From assembly GCF_002982075.1 (NCBI RefSeq), contig NZ_PUEJ01000010.1:62001-126000 (forward strand): a DNA stretch of 64,000 nucleotides, read 5' to 3'. The DNA comes from Labrys okinawensis (lineage in GTDB: Bacteria > Pseudomonadota > Alphaproteobacteria > Rhizobiales > Labraceae). The first letter of the stretch is position 1, and every line of letters starts with the position of its first letter. The translations under genes were made by a program, and so were the position numbers. The notes under the pieces were generated by a model. The model made no database searches. It was not told the origin of the DNA and saw only the letters and a program-made list of their open reading frames with translations. Positions 53,116 to 61,525 of this stretch are shown here, piece by piece.

Positions 53116-54383
53116 TGAGCGCGCTCTGCCGGGATTGTCTTGGCGAGGCCGGCGAGGCGGATCGCTGCCCTGCCTGCCGCTCGCCTCGCATCATCAGGCA
53201 TGCGCAGCTCGAGCGCCTCGCCATCGCCCATGTCGACTGCGACGCCTTCTACGCCACGATCGAGAAGCGCGACGATCCGTCCCTGGCCGACAGGCCGGTG
53301 ATCGTCGGCGGTGCCAAGCGCGGCGTGGTCTCGACCGCCTGCTACATCGCCCGCACCTTCGGCGTCAGATCCGCCATGCCGATGTTCCAGGCATTGAAGC
53401 TCTGCCCGGATGCGGTGGTCGTCAGGCCCAATATGGAGAAATATGTCGAGGTCGGCCGACAGGTTCGCGACATGATGCTGGCTCTCACGCCGCTGGTCGA
53501 ACCGCTTTCGATCGACGAGGCCTTCCTCGACCTCAGCGGCACCGACCGCCTGCACCATGCCAGCCCTGCGCGCACATTGCTGCGCTTTGCCAACCAGGTG
53601 GAGAAGGAGCTGAGGATCACCGTATCCATCGGGCTCTCTGCCAACAAATTCCTGGCCAAGACGGCTTCGGATCTGGAAAAACCCCGCGGCTTTGCCGTGC
53701 TCTCGCCGGAGGAGGCGCCGGATTTTCTCGCCCCGCGCCCGATCTCCTTCATCTGGGGCGTCGGCAAGGCCGGCGCGGCTCGCTACGAAAAGGACGGGCT
53801 TCGCACCATCGCCGATCTGCAGAAAGCCGGAGAGCTGACCCTGATGCGGCGCTACGGCGTCGAAGGCCAGCGGCTTGCCCGCCTCGCCTTCGGCCGCGAT
53901 ACCCGCAAGGTCGATCCGGAGGGCGACCGCAAATCCGTCTCGGCCGAAACGACCTTCGAACATGATCTGGCCAGCGGCGAAGCCCTGCTTCCGATTCTCT
54001 GGCGTCTGTCGGAAAAGGTTTCTTCGCGCCTGAAGAAATCCGCCATCGCCGGCTCGACCGTGACGCTGAAGCTGAAATCGGCCGACTTTCGTATCCGCAC
54101 CCGCGCCCAGAGCCTGCATGAACCGACACGCCTGGCGACGCGCATCTTCGAAACCGGCAAGAAGCTGTTGTCGAAGGAGACCGACGGTACCCAATATCGC
54201 CTGATCGGCATCGGCGTCACCGGCCTCACCGACATGGCCGATGCCGATCACGGCGATCTCGCCGATCCCCATGCCAAACGGCTGGTCGCAACCGAGGATG
54301 CCATCGACGCCGTCCGCGCGAAATTCGGCAGGACGGCCGTGCAAAAGGGCATCGCCTTCAAGCCCGACAGGGGCGAAGCCTAG
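53115..54383 (+). CDS. dinB: DNA polymerase IV (Y family)
   Basis: 422 aa, ATG overlapping the DUF3572 stop. Error-prone translesion polymerase: catalytic acids in AHVDCDAFYATIEKRDDP and SIDEAFLDLSG, then GLSANKFLAKTASDLEKPRG, thumb HhH region (FIWGVGKAGAARYEKDGLRT) and little finger (SADFRIRTRAQSL). A short N-terminal extension with two Cys pairs (CRDCLGEAGEADRCPACRSP) looks like a zinc finger and is typical of the Hyphomicrobiales form. Confidence 0.95.
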   Translation: MSALCRDCLGEAGEADRCPACRSPRIIRHAQLERLAIAHVDCDAFYATIEKRDDPSLADRPVIVGGAKRGVVSTACYIARTFGVRSAMPMFQALKLCPDAVVVRPNMEKYVEVGRQVRDMMLALTPLVEPLSIDEAFLDLSGTDRLHHASPARTLLRFANQVEKELRITVSIGLSANKFLAKTASDLEKPRGFAVLSPEEAPDFLAPRPISFIWGVGKAGAARYEKDGLRTIADLQKAGELTLMRRYGVEGQRLARLAFGRDTRKVDPEGDRKSVSAETTFEHDLASGEALLPILWRLSEKVSSRLKKSAIAGSTVTLKLKSADFRIRTRAQSLHEPTRLATRIFETGKKLLSKETDGTQYRLIGIGVTGLTDMADADHGDLADPHAKRLVATEDAIDAVRAKFGRTAVQKGIAFKPDRGEA

Positions 54384-54390
54384 GGCAACG

Positions 54391-56091
54391 TCATGGACTG
54401 CGATAGACGCCGATATCCAGCTTCTTGCCGCCGTTGATGTTGATCCCCGCAACCCTGGAAACCAGGTCGGCCTTGGTGCCATTCGCGGCGAGGCGGGCCA
54501 GAAAAGCCGGCTCGAAGCGCTTGTCGACGAAAGCAGCGCGGCAGGTGCCCTGTCCCAGGAAATCCGCCGCGCCTTCCGCGCTGGGCATATCCAGATCCGT
54601 CCCGGCCAGGAAGACCAGGCTGGGCTCCCGAAAACCGACGCTCGCGGCTGCGACATGCGGGCATTGCGTCGTCTGCGCCGCCGCAGCCAGGCGCGGACTG
54701 ATGGCCATGGCCTGTAGCTTGGGAATGGCGCCGGCATAGATGCCCCAATAGAGCAACAGGCTGGTGGCGAGGCAGGCCAGAATGGCCTCGACGCCCTTAT
54801 CCTCACCCAGCCGCTGCCAGGCCAGCCATGCCGTCGCCACGGCCACGACGGCGAAGGGCAGCGTCAGCCAGGCGATTTCCCTCTGATAGAACCACACTGC
54901 GCCGATCGCGACGACGGCGAGCACCAAGGCCAGCAAGGGGATGAGGCCCGCCACGATGCGGGCCCACAGGCTTCGGGAGAGCCCGTCGTCGCAAACAGCG
55001 GCGGCGATCAGGATGGCGATCGCCGGATAGACCGGCAGGACGTAATGCGGCAGCTTGGTGGGGAAGAACTCGAAGACGAGCCAGAAAGGCACCAGCCAGG
55101 CGAGCAGGAAAATCACCGACGCGGTTCGGCGCTGCCGCCAGGCCCATGGCCCGGCCAGCGCGGCCAGCGGCGCGAAGGGCCAGAACGTTCCCCAGAAGAC
55201 GGCGAGATAGGTGCCCGGCCAGCCGCCATGCGATTCCTGGGCGCCAGCCACCTTGTTCAGCATGTCCTTGCCGACAGATTCCTGCAGGAAGGCGCCCTTG
55301 GTCTGGATCATGATGGCGATGAACCAGGGGGATACCAGAACCAGGGTGAACAGGATCCCCCAAAGCCAGCGCAGTTGTCCGAGCCAGCGCCAGTCACGCG
55401 TGGCAGCCACCGTAGCGGCAATGGTCAGGCCGACCAGAAGGGCGCCGATCGGCCCCTTGATCAGAATGGATGCCGCCATGCCGAGCCAGAACACAGCCGG
55501 CAGGCCCAGGCCCGCCGGCAAGGGTTCACCACGCTGGGAGGCCATGAAAAAGCGGGCGAGCACGCCCACCATCGCCATCACCGTCAGAAGCTGGGTCGCA
55601 TCCGTCTTCGCCAGGCGCGCTTCGACGCCAAGCAGCAGGCAACCGGCCATCATCAGGCCCGCCAGCAGGGCTGCACGGCGGCCCACGAGCGGAATGGCGG
55701 TCCACCAGGTCAGCAGCACCGCACCGATCGCGGCGATCAGCGAGGGAATGCGATAGAGCCAGATCGTGGTGCGCGCTTCAGGAACCCCAAGGCTCTCCCC
55801 GAGACTGACGGCAGCCGTCTGGAGCCAGTAAATGCCGACCGGCTTCTTGAGCCGGGCCTCCTCTTGGAAGCGGATATTGACGAAATCGCCGCTCTCCAGC
55901 ATCTGCTTGGAGGCCTGGGCGAAGCGCGGCTCGTCCCGATCCATGGGCGGCAAGCCGGTGAAGCCGGGGGCCAGCGCCAGGATGGCTATCAGCAGGAGCG
56001 TTGCAAGCGCCAGCAGGTTGGAACCCGCCAGCCGATCGAGCATACGGCCCGGCCCACGAACGGCGGCTGGTGCTTCGGATAAGGCGGCCAT
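54391..56091 (-). CDS. ArnT/PMT-like membrane glycosyltransferase
   Basis: 566 aa from the ATG at 56091, with GGAGG 6 nt upstream. A multi-spanning (about 11-12 helices) GT-C enzyme. The first periplasmic loop has the catalytic acidic motif in PPMDRDEPRFAQASKQMLES, followed by IRFQEEARLKKPVGIYWLQ. This is the ArnT/dolichol-phosphate mannosyltransferase-like family, which transfers a sugar from a polyprenyl phosphate to lipid A or another envelope acceptor. Donor and acceptor are not known here. Convergent with dinB, 7 bp apart. Confidence 0.85.
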   Translation of the reverse strand: MAALSEAPAAVRGPGRMLDRLAGSNLLALATLLLIAILALAPGFTGLPPMDRDEPRFAQASKQMLESGDFVNIRFQEEARLKKPVGIYWLQTAAVSLGESLGVPEARTTIWLYRIPSLIAAIGAVLLTWWTAIPLVGRRAALLAGLMMAGCLLLGVEARLAKTDATQLLTVMAMVGVLARFFMASQRGEPLPAGLGLPAVFWLGMAASILIKGPIGALLVGLTIAATVAATRDWRWLGQLRWLWGILFTLVLVSPWFIAIMIQTKGAFLQESVGKDMLNKVAGAQESHGGWPGTYLAVFWGTFWPFAPLAALAGPWAWRQRRTASVIFLLAWLVPFWLVFEFFPTKLPHYVLPVYPAIAILIAAAVCDDGLSRSLWARIVAGLIPLLALVLAVVAIGAVWFYQREIAWLTLPFAVVAVATAWLAWQRLGEDKGVEAILACLATSLLLYWGIYAGAIPKLQAMAISPRLAAAAQTTQCPHVAAASVGFREPSLVFLAGTDLDMPSAEGAADFLGQGTCRAAFVDKRFEPAFLARLAANGTKADLVSRVAGININGGKKLDIGVYRSP

Positions 56092-56184
56092 GCTAACCTC
56101 CACCGGTCCCGCCGGTTCGTGACGAGGAAGGAAGACCGCCGCTCCGCACGATGCTCTGGCAAATGGCCGAACCGTCCGGCGGGA

Positions 56185-56261
56185 TGGCGACCCCAGCAGG
56201 GCTCGAACCTGCGACCTAGCGCTTAGAAGGCGCTCGCTCTATCCAGCTGAGCTATGGGGCC
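56185..56261 (-). tRNA. tRNA-Arg (anticodon TCT)
   Basis: 77 nt including an encoded CCA. On the minus strand the acceptor GGCCCCA pairs with TGGGGTC (one G-U), D-stem GCTC/GAGC, anticodon loop CTTCTAA between AGCGC and GCGCT, and T-arm GCAGG TTCGAGC CCTGC. Anticodon TCT reads AGA. Confidence 0.95.
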
Positions 56262-56284
56262 AGTCCAAAGCCAGGCGCAATCGC

Positions 56285-56590
56285 TCAATGGGTCCACTGA
56301 CCGATGCGCGATACCTTGAAGTTGTCCGAGTAGGACACGATTTTCGTCGTCGCTTCCTGCGGCTCGAAGAGCTGATAGGCGATGCCGTTGCGGGTGGCGT
56401 AGGCGATGGCCTCTTCCTTGGTCGCAAAACGCAGCTTGACCTGCTGCTTCATGTCGCCCGAGGACGTCCAGCCCATCAGCGGCTCGACCGAGCGCGGCTC
56501 CTCAGGCTCAAACTCCAGGAGCCAGTCCTTGGTCTTCGCCGAACCGGACTGCATGGCCGTACGTGCCGGCTTGTAGATTCTCGCTGTCAT
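56285..56590 (-). CDS. NADH dehydrogenase accessory subunit, NDUFS4 (18 kDa) family
   Basis: 101 aa. MTARIYKPARTAMQSGSAKT at the N-terminus and WLLEFEPEEPRSVEPLMGWT, SSGDMKQQVKLRF, EEAIAYATRNGIAY are the ETC-complex-I NDUFS4 signature. In Alphaproteobacteria (for example Paracoccus) this protein is a supernumerary subunit of complex I, as in mitochondria. The gene lies between tRNA-Arg and tRNA-Pro on the same strand, away from any nuo genes. Confidence 0.92.
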   Translation of the reverse strand: MTARIYKPARTAMQSGSAKTKDWLLEFEPEEPRSVEPLMGWTSSGDMKQQVKLRFATKEEAIAYATRNGIAYQLFEPQEATTKIVSYSDNFKVSRIGQWTH

Positions 56591-56623
56591 CGTTCGCCGT
56601 CCGCCTTTCGTCTCATCCGTCGC

Positions 56624-56700
56624 TGGTCGGGGCAGCAGGATTCGAACCTGCGACCTATAGTACCCAAAACTATCGCGCTACCAGGCTGCGCCATACCCCG
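56624..56700 (-). tRNA. tRNA-Pro (anticodon TGG)
   Basis: 77 nt including encoded CCA. On the minus strand CGGGGTA pairs with TGCCCCG (one G-U), D-stem GCGC/GCGC, anticodon loop TTTGGGT between ATAGT and ACTAT, T-arm GCAGG TTCGAAT CCTGC. Anticodon TGG reads CCA and related Pro codons. Confidence 0.95.
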
Positions 56701-56795
56701 TTCAGGACGAATGTGAGCTTACTAAGGGGCCTCGCAGAGAACCGCAAGGGTCTGGGGACCCCGATTTCAAAAAGTTGTTCGCCCAGATCGGGTCG

Positions 56796-57275
56796 TCAAG
56801 GCTTGAAGATCGGGTAGCTCACCTTGTCGCCGGGCTTGATGCCCAACTTGTCCGCCGTTCCGGCCACCACCTCCAAAACGGCAAGCACCGGCGCGCCGGA
56901 CATGATGGTACGCGTCGACAGGGGCTCGGCCCGCTTTTCGATCCGCTGGATCGTACCGTCGCTGCGGATGAAGATCATGTCGAGCGAGACATAGGTGTTC
57001 TCCATCCAGAACGAAGCGATGCGTTCGGCCGGAAACGGAAAGAGCATGCCCTTGTCCGCATCCAGGCTGCGCCGGAACATCATGCCGCGCCGCTGCTCGT
57101 CCTCGCTGCGCATGACCTCGACCTGGAAGTCGTGCTTGCCGCCTGCGGTCGCGATCGACAATGGCTCGAACACGCCATCCTCTGCACGCAAGGCCGCAAC
57201 GCCTCCAATACTCATGAACAGAGCGAGGATAGTGGCGTAAATTATTGAAAGAAAAGAGCTCTTACGCATTCGCAT
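56796..57275 (-). CDS. DUF192 family exported protein
   Basis: 159 aa from the ATG at 57275, which overlaps the stop of the upstream cold-shock gene by one base. It has a signal peptide (SFLSIIYATILALFMSIGGVAALRAE). The body has DFQVEVMRSEDEQRRGMMFR, LFPFPAERIASFWMENTYVSL and DMIFIRSDGTI, the DUF192 signature with its conserved R-G-M-M-F-R and F-W-M-x-N-T. Members are small secreted proteins of unknown role. Confidence 0.92.
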   Translation of the reverse strand: MRMRKSSFLSIIYATILALFMSIGGVAALRAEDGVFEPLSIATAGGKHDFQVEVMRSEDEQRRGMMFRRSLDADKGMLFPFPAERIASFWMENTYVSLDMIFIRSDGTIQRIEKRAEPLSTRTIMSGAPVLAVLEVVAGTADKLGIKPGDKVSYPIFKP

Positions 57276-57865
57276 CAATGCGATTGCGGCCCTGAGGGCC
57301 CATCGGCGAGCTTGAGCTCGGCAGCCATCAGCCCCTTTGGCCCGGTACCGAAGCGCACCATCAGGATCTGCCCCGGCTTCAGGTCCATGATGCCGAAGCG
57401 CCTGAGTGTCTCCATATGGACAAAAATATCCGGGGTGCCGTCACCCCTGGAGACGAAGCCGAAACCGCGCAGGCGATTGAACCATTTCACCGTGGTCGGC
57501 TCGAAACCACCCGTCGGGGTCACCTGCACATGGGTGCGCGCCGGCGGCAACTGGGCGGGATGGACGGCGGTCGACTCATCCATGGACAGGATGCGGAATA
57601 CCTGGAGGCCTTTGGCGCGCTGCGTCGCCTCGACGACGACACGCGAGCCCTCGAAGGCTGCCTGGTATCCGTCGCGGCGCAAGACACTGACATGAAGCAG
57701 GATATCCTGTCCGCCATTGTCCGGAACGATGAACCCATAGCCCTTGGCAATATCGAACCACTTGATGGTGCCGGCGACCTCCAGCAGGCCTGCCGGCCTC
57801 TCGTCCGGATGTCCCCCGGAGTCGCGAACTGGCTCGAACCTCGCTTCAAAATCGTTCGTACCCAT
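57275..57865 (-). CDS. Tandem cold-shock domain protein
   Basis: 196 aa with two cold-shock domains in tandem. The first (residues ~30-95) has AGTIKWFDIAKGYGFIVPDN and DILLHVSVLRRDG; the second (~120-190) has TVKWFNRLRGFGFVSRGDG and DIFVHMETLRRFG. Both keep the aromatic RNP1/RNP2 residues (GYGFI..., ILLHV; GFGFV..., IFVHM) for binding single-stranded nucleic acid. The two-domain form is common in Hyphomicrobiales. It is translationally coupled to the DUF192 gene. Confidence 0.93.
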   Translation of the reverse strand: MGTNDFEARFEPVRDSGGHPDERPAGLLEVAGTIKWFDIAKGYGFIVPDNGGQDILLHVSVLRRDGYQAAFEGSRVVVEATQRAKGLQVFRILSMDESTAVHPAQLPPARTHVQVTPTGGFEPTTVKWFNRLRGFGFVSRGDGTPDIFVHMETLRRFGIMDLKPGQILMVRFGTGPKGLMAAELKLADGPSGPQSH

Positions 57866-58036
57866 CTACGCCATCCAACACATTGCCCACGGACTGGGCC
57901 GCCGCACGATTCTTGACGCTGCTACGATAACACCCCCTGGCTCAACGGAAAGCCCGAATTAACATTTTTGTGCCTCATCTTCATACAATCGCAAAACGTC
58001 CCTAAAATCGACGAACTCTCGATAATCGGGCCATAT

Positions 58037-58813
58037 TTACAGGACGAAATCCGCCAGCAGATCGCCGATCTCTCCCCTCAGCAACAGCTCCGCATAGGCA
58101 TCCCCCGGCGTCTCCTCCCGGTTGACGATGACCACGCGAGCGCCCTGGCGATGGGCAAGGCGCGGCAGATCGGCGGCCGGATAGACGACCAGGGACGAGC
58201 CGACCACCACGAAAAGATCGCAAGTCTTGGCAAGTTCGGTGGCGCGCCGCATCACAGTCTCCGGCATGGGCTGCCCAAAGGAAATCGTCGCCGTCTTGAT
58301 GAAACCGCCGCAATCGTCGCAGCACGGCGCCTTCCCGCTCGCCAGGAACGGCTCCCGCAGGGCAGCGATCTCATAGCGCCTGGCGCAGTCGAGACACGTC
58401 GCATAGGTGGTATTGCCATGTACTTCCACCACGGCGTCGGCAGGAATGCCGGAAGCCTGATGCAGATTGTCGATATTCTGCGTGATCACCGCCGGACATT
58501 TGCCTGCCCGCACCCAGGAGGCGATCGCCAGATGCCCCCGTGTCGGCCGGGCCAGGCGGATCTCGTCATCCATGTCGAAGCGCCGGCGCCAGCTCTCGCG
58601 CCGGGCCTCGTCGCCGGCCAGGAATGCTTCGAAAGAAATCGGCTTCATCCGGCTCCAGCGTCCGCCGGGCGAGCGGAAATCGGGGATACCGGCCTCCGTC
58701 GACAGTCCGGCACCGGTGAAGGCAACGACGCGGTCGGCGGCTTTCAGCATCTCGGCGAAGCGAAGTAGTTTCTCGCGGCGCATGGCATCCTTGTCGGCGG
58801 CGGCAATCGGCAT
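58037..58813 (-). CDS. cobB: NAD-dependent protein deacylase, sirtuin (CobB/SIR2)
   Basis: 258 aa from the ATG at 58813; an ATG ten codons later (MRREKLLRF) is also possible. The sirtuin core is complete: AFTGAGLSTEAGIPDFRSP, ITQNIDNLHQASG, catalytic His in VEVHGN, zinc Cys pairs (CLDC and CCDDC), and VVVGSSLVVYPAADLP. It removes acyl groups from lysines using NAD. It is divergent from gloA, with only 34 bp between the starts. Confidence 0.95.
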   Translation of the reverse strand: MPIAAADKDAMRREKLLRFAEMLKAADRVVAFTGAGLSTEAGIPDFRSPGGRWSRMKPISFEAFLAGDEARRESWRRRFDMDDEIRLARPTRGHLAIASWVRAGKCPAVITQNIDNLHQASGIPADAVVEVHGNTTYATCLDCARRYEIAALREPFLASGKAPCCDDCGGFIKTATISFGQPMPETVMRRATELAKTCDLFVVVGSSLVVYPAADLPRLAHRQGARVVIVNREETPGDAYAELLLRGEIGDLLADFVL

Positions 58814-58847
58814 TAGGCCTAACTTCTCCAATTGCGATGAGGATCCA

Positions 58848-59288
58848 ATGAAATATCTGCACACCATGGTTCGCGTTCGCGACCTCGATGCCTCGCTCAA
58901 ATTCTATGTCGACATCTTCGGCTTGGTCGAGGCCCGTCGCTATGAAAACGAAAAGGGTCGCTTCACCCTGGTCTTCCTGGTCGCTCCCGAGGATCTCGAA
59001 GCCTTCAAGGCCGGCAAGGCCCCTGCCCTCGAGCTGACCTATAACTGGGATACGGAAGACTACGGCAGCGCCCGTAATTTCGGCCATCTCGCCTATGAGG
59101 TCGACGACATCTACGCCTTCTGCGCCAAGCTGCAGCAGGCCGGCGTCACCATCAACCGCCCGCCGCGGGACGGTCACATGGCCTTCGTGCGCTCGCCGGA
59201 CCTGATCTCCATCGAGATCCTGCAAAAGGGCGATTCTCTGCCCCCGGCCGAGCCCTGGGCTTCGATGGCGAACACCGGCGTTTGGTGA
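58848..59288 (+). CDS. gloA: Lactoylglutathione lyase / VOC-family glyoxalase I
   Basis: 146 aa from the ATG at 58848 (GAGGA upstream). It starts MKYLHTMVRVRDLDASLKFY, with the metal His, LELTYNWD with the Glu ligand, FGHLAYEVDDIYAF (second His) and LISIEILQKG (second Glu), giving the full H-E-H-E set of Ni/Zn glyoxalase I. It detoxifies methylglyoxal as its glutathione adduct. The zinc-type extra loop is absent, so a Ni-type enzyme is more likely. Confidence 0.9.
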   Translation: MKYLHTMVRVRDLDASLKFYVDIFGLVEARRYENEKGRFTLVFLVAPEDLEAFKAGKAPALELTYNWDTEDYGSARNFGHLAYEVDDIYAFCAKLQQAGVTINRPPRDGHMAFVRSPDLISIEILQKGDSLPPAEPWASMANTGVW

Positions 59289-59403
59289 AACGGCGCTTTT
59301 GGCCCCAAAAACGGCACCAAAAGCGCCTCACGCAACTAATTTCACAAAGGCGGCATATTCCTCTTGCCGCCTGCGATTCCCCCCTCTATATGTCCGCCCC
59401 GCC

Positions 59404-59478
59404 GCGCCCTTCGTCTATCGGTCAGGACGCCACCCTTTCACGGTGGAGAGAGGGGTTCGATTCCCCTAGGGCGCGCCA
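59404..59478 (+). tRNA. tRNA-Glu (anticodon TTC)
   Basis: 75 nt including encoded CCA. Acceptor GCGCCCT pairs with AGGGCGC, D-stem GTCT, anticodon loop around TTTCA within CCACC/GGTGG, and T-arm AGGGG TTCGATT CCCCT. Anticodon TTC reads GAA and GAG. Confidence 0.95.
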
Positions 59479-59553
59479 CATTTTCGAACCCAAGCATCGA
59501 TATCAGCCGGATGACCTCCGCTAGTTCGATGCTCTGGTTCCCACATATTTCCC

Positions 59554-60081
59554 ATGACAATCGCCGATATCACCCAGTCCGTCGTCGCATTCGTTCGCGC
59601 GCATGAAGCCTGGGGTAACCTCGTCGTGCTGCTGCTGGCCTTCGGGGAATCGCTCGCCTTCGTCTCGCTGCTGCTGCCGGCGACCGTCATTCTGCTCGGT
59701 ATCGGCTTCCTGATCGGCGAAAGCGGCATGTCGCTTTGGCCGTTCTGGGCCGCGGCGGCGCTGGGGGCCTTTCTGGGGGATTGGCTGTCCTATTGGATCG
59801 GCCTGAAACTCGAGCATCGCGTTGCCCATTATTGGCCGCTGTCGCGCTACCCGAATCTCTTGCCGCGGGGCCATCGCTTCTTTGAGAGATGGGGTGCGCT
59901 CGGCGTCTTCTTCGGCCGTTTCCTCGGACCGCTCAGGGCCTCGGTGCCGCTGGTGGCCGGCATCTGCCAGATGCCGGCCCTCGCCTTTCAGCTCGTGAAC
60001 GCCGCCTCGGCCGTGATCTGGGCCTTCGGGGTGCTCGCGCCCGGTGCGCTGGGACTCAACTGGCTGCAATCGCTGTTCTGA
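59554..60081 (+). CDS. DedA family membrane protein
   Basis: 175 aa with about five hydrophobic segments. The DedA core is visible: FGESLAFVSLLLPATVILLG, ALGAFLGDWLSYWIG (the G-D-x-x-x-Y region) and RFFERWGALGVFFGRFLGPLRASVPLVAG with the conserved F-x-R-F-x-P-x-x-R. DedA proteins are undecaprenyl-phosphate flippase-like or proton-dependent membrane factors that keep envelope homeostasis. Single gene, convergent with the bkd operon. Confidence 0.92.
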   Translation: MTIADITQSVVAFVRAHEAWGNLVVLLLAFGESLAFVSLLLPATVILLGIGFLIGESGMSLWPFWAAAALGAFLGDWLSYWIGLKLEHRVAHYWPLSRYPNLLPRGHRFFERWGALGVFFGRFLGPLRASVPLVAGICQMPALAFQLVNAASAVIWAFGVLAPGALGLNWLQSLF

Positions 60082-60129
60082 TCGGATGTCGGATGGGCCG
60101 GCATCCTCGAAACCCGCACCGGGAAGGCG

Positions 60130-61428
60130 TTATACCATCAGCCGAACCGGCGCCTCCAATTCTCCCTTCACCGTCTTGATGAAGGCGGCGGCATCGAAGC
60201 CGTCGACGATGCGGTGATCGAAGGAGGAAGACAGATTCATCAGCTTGGCGACGACGATCTGGCCATCCTTCACCGCCGGCCGTTCGACGATCTTGTTGAC
60301 GCCGACGATGGCGACCTCCGGTGGATTGATGATCGGCGTCGCCGCGATGCCGCCGAGCGCGCCCAGGCTTGAGACGGTGATGGTCGAGCCGGTCAGCACC
60401 TCGCGGCTCGCCTTGCCGGCCCTGGCGAGTTCGCTGAGCCTGGCGATCTCGGCGGCGAGCTGATGCAGCGTCAACGCTTCGGCATGGCGGATCACCGGGA
60501 CGACCAGTCCGCGGGGCGTCTGGGTCGCCACGCCGATATGCACGGCATTGTAGCGGTGGATGACGGCCGCCTCGGCATCGTAGCGGGCATTGACGATGGG
60601 GTGCTGGGCAATGCCGCGCACCATCGCCTTGATCAGGAAGGGCAGCAGCGTCAGCTTCGGCCAGCCGACGGCCGCAGTGTTGATCTCGGCGCGCACCGCT
60701 TCGAGGGCGGTGACGTCGATCTCCTCGACATAGGTGAAATGCGGCACGCTGCGCTTGGCTTCCAGCATGCGCTCGGCAATCTGGCGGCGCAGGCCGATCA
60801 CCTTGATGTCCTCGATGCCGTCATCGCCGAGCATGGGTGGCGGCGGCACCGGCGGGCGGGCGGGCGGAGGCGAGGGCTCAGCCTGGAGTTGGGGCTGGCT
60901 GCGCGTCAGATACTCGTCGAGATCGCCATGCTCTATCCGCCCGTCGGGCCCGCTGCCGCGGATCTTGCTGCCGTCCAGCCCGAGGGCGGCCATGCGGGAA
61001 CGTACGGCCGGGGCGGCCAGAACCTTGCCTGACCCTGCCGGGGCCGCCGGAGATGGCGGTACGGCGGCAGTCGCAGCGGCCTGTGCCGGGGCCGGAGCCG
61101 AAGCGGCCTTGGCCGGCGCCTTGGCAGGCTTGGCAGACGTTGGCGCCGGGGCGGGCGCTGGCCCGGCTATGGGAGTTTCGGCCTTGCCGCCGGTCTCGAT
61201 CACCACCAATTCACTGCCGATCGAGGCCATCACGCCGACCTCGGCATGGCGCGAGAGGATGCGCCCGGAGACGGGCGAGGTGATCTCCACCGTCGCCTTG
61301 TCGGTCATCACATCGACCAGGGGATCGTCCTCCTGGATCTCCTGGCCGATCTCCGCATGCCAGGCGACAATCTCGGCCTGGGCGATGCCTTCGCCGACAT
61401 CCGGCAGTTTGAACACGAAATTGCTCAT
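60130..61428 (-). CDS. bkdB: Branched-chain 2-oxoacid dehydrogenase E2 (dihydrolipoyl acyltransferase)
   Basis: 432 aa. An N-terminal lipoyl domain with the lipoylated Lys in DVMTDKATVEI, an Ala/Pro-rich linker, a peripheral subunit-binding domain (APAVRSRMAALGLDGSKIRG), then the catalytic domain (LRRQIAERMLEAKRSVPHFT) ending in SSFDHRIVDGFDAAAF with the active His and Asp. It transfers the acyl group from lipoamide to CoA. Neighbouring E1 genes and an acyl-CoA dehydrogenase point to leucine/isoleucine/valine catabolism. No E3 gene follows in the window. Confidence 0.95.
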   Translation of the reverse strand: MSNFVFKLPDVGEGIAQAEIVAWHAEIGQEIQEDDPLVDVMTDKATVEITSPVSGRILSRHAEVGVMASIGSELVVIETGGKAETPIAGPAPAPAPTSAKPAKAPAKAASAPAPAQAAATAAVPPSPAAPAGSGKVLAAPAVRSRMAALGLDGSKIRGSGPDGRIEHGDLDEYLTRSQPQLQAEPSPPPARPPVPPPPMLGDDGIEDIKVIGLRRQIAERMLEAKRSVPHFTYVEEIDVTALEAVRAEINTAAVGWPKLTLLPFLIKAMVRGIAQHPIVNARYDAEAAVIHRYNAVHIGVATQTPRGLVVPVIRHAEALTLHQLAAEIARLSELARAGKASREVLTGSTITVSSLGALGGIAATPIINPPEVAIVGVNKIVERPAVKDGQIVVAKLMNLSSSFDHRIVDGFDAAAFIKTVKGELEAPVRLMV

Positions 61429-61482
61429 GATCGTCTCCCGCTCAACCTGCCCGCGTCATTTCAAGCGCAGGGGTATAGATTC

Positions 61483-61504
61483 TCACCCTCCCCTCGATGG
61501 GGAG
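61483..61504. repeat. Fragment of the cbbL-cbbS palindrome family between bkd genes
   Basis: CACCCTCCCCTCGATGGGGAG is nearly the same as one arm of the palindrome at 45361-45386, with its internal CCCCTCGATGGGG. The other arm is missing. It lies in the 97-bp gap between the E1beta and E2 genes of the operon. Confidence 0.65.
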
Positions 61505-61525
61505 CGTAAAGTCCAAGCCTTCCGC

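Noticed and set aside
56185..59478. tRNA-Arg, tRNA-Pro or tRNA-Glu as an integration site of a genomic island
   Set aside because: No integrase next to them and no repeated 3' tRNA end was noticed; surrounding genes are ordinary chromosomal ones.
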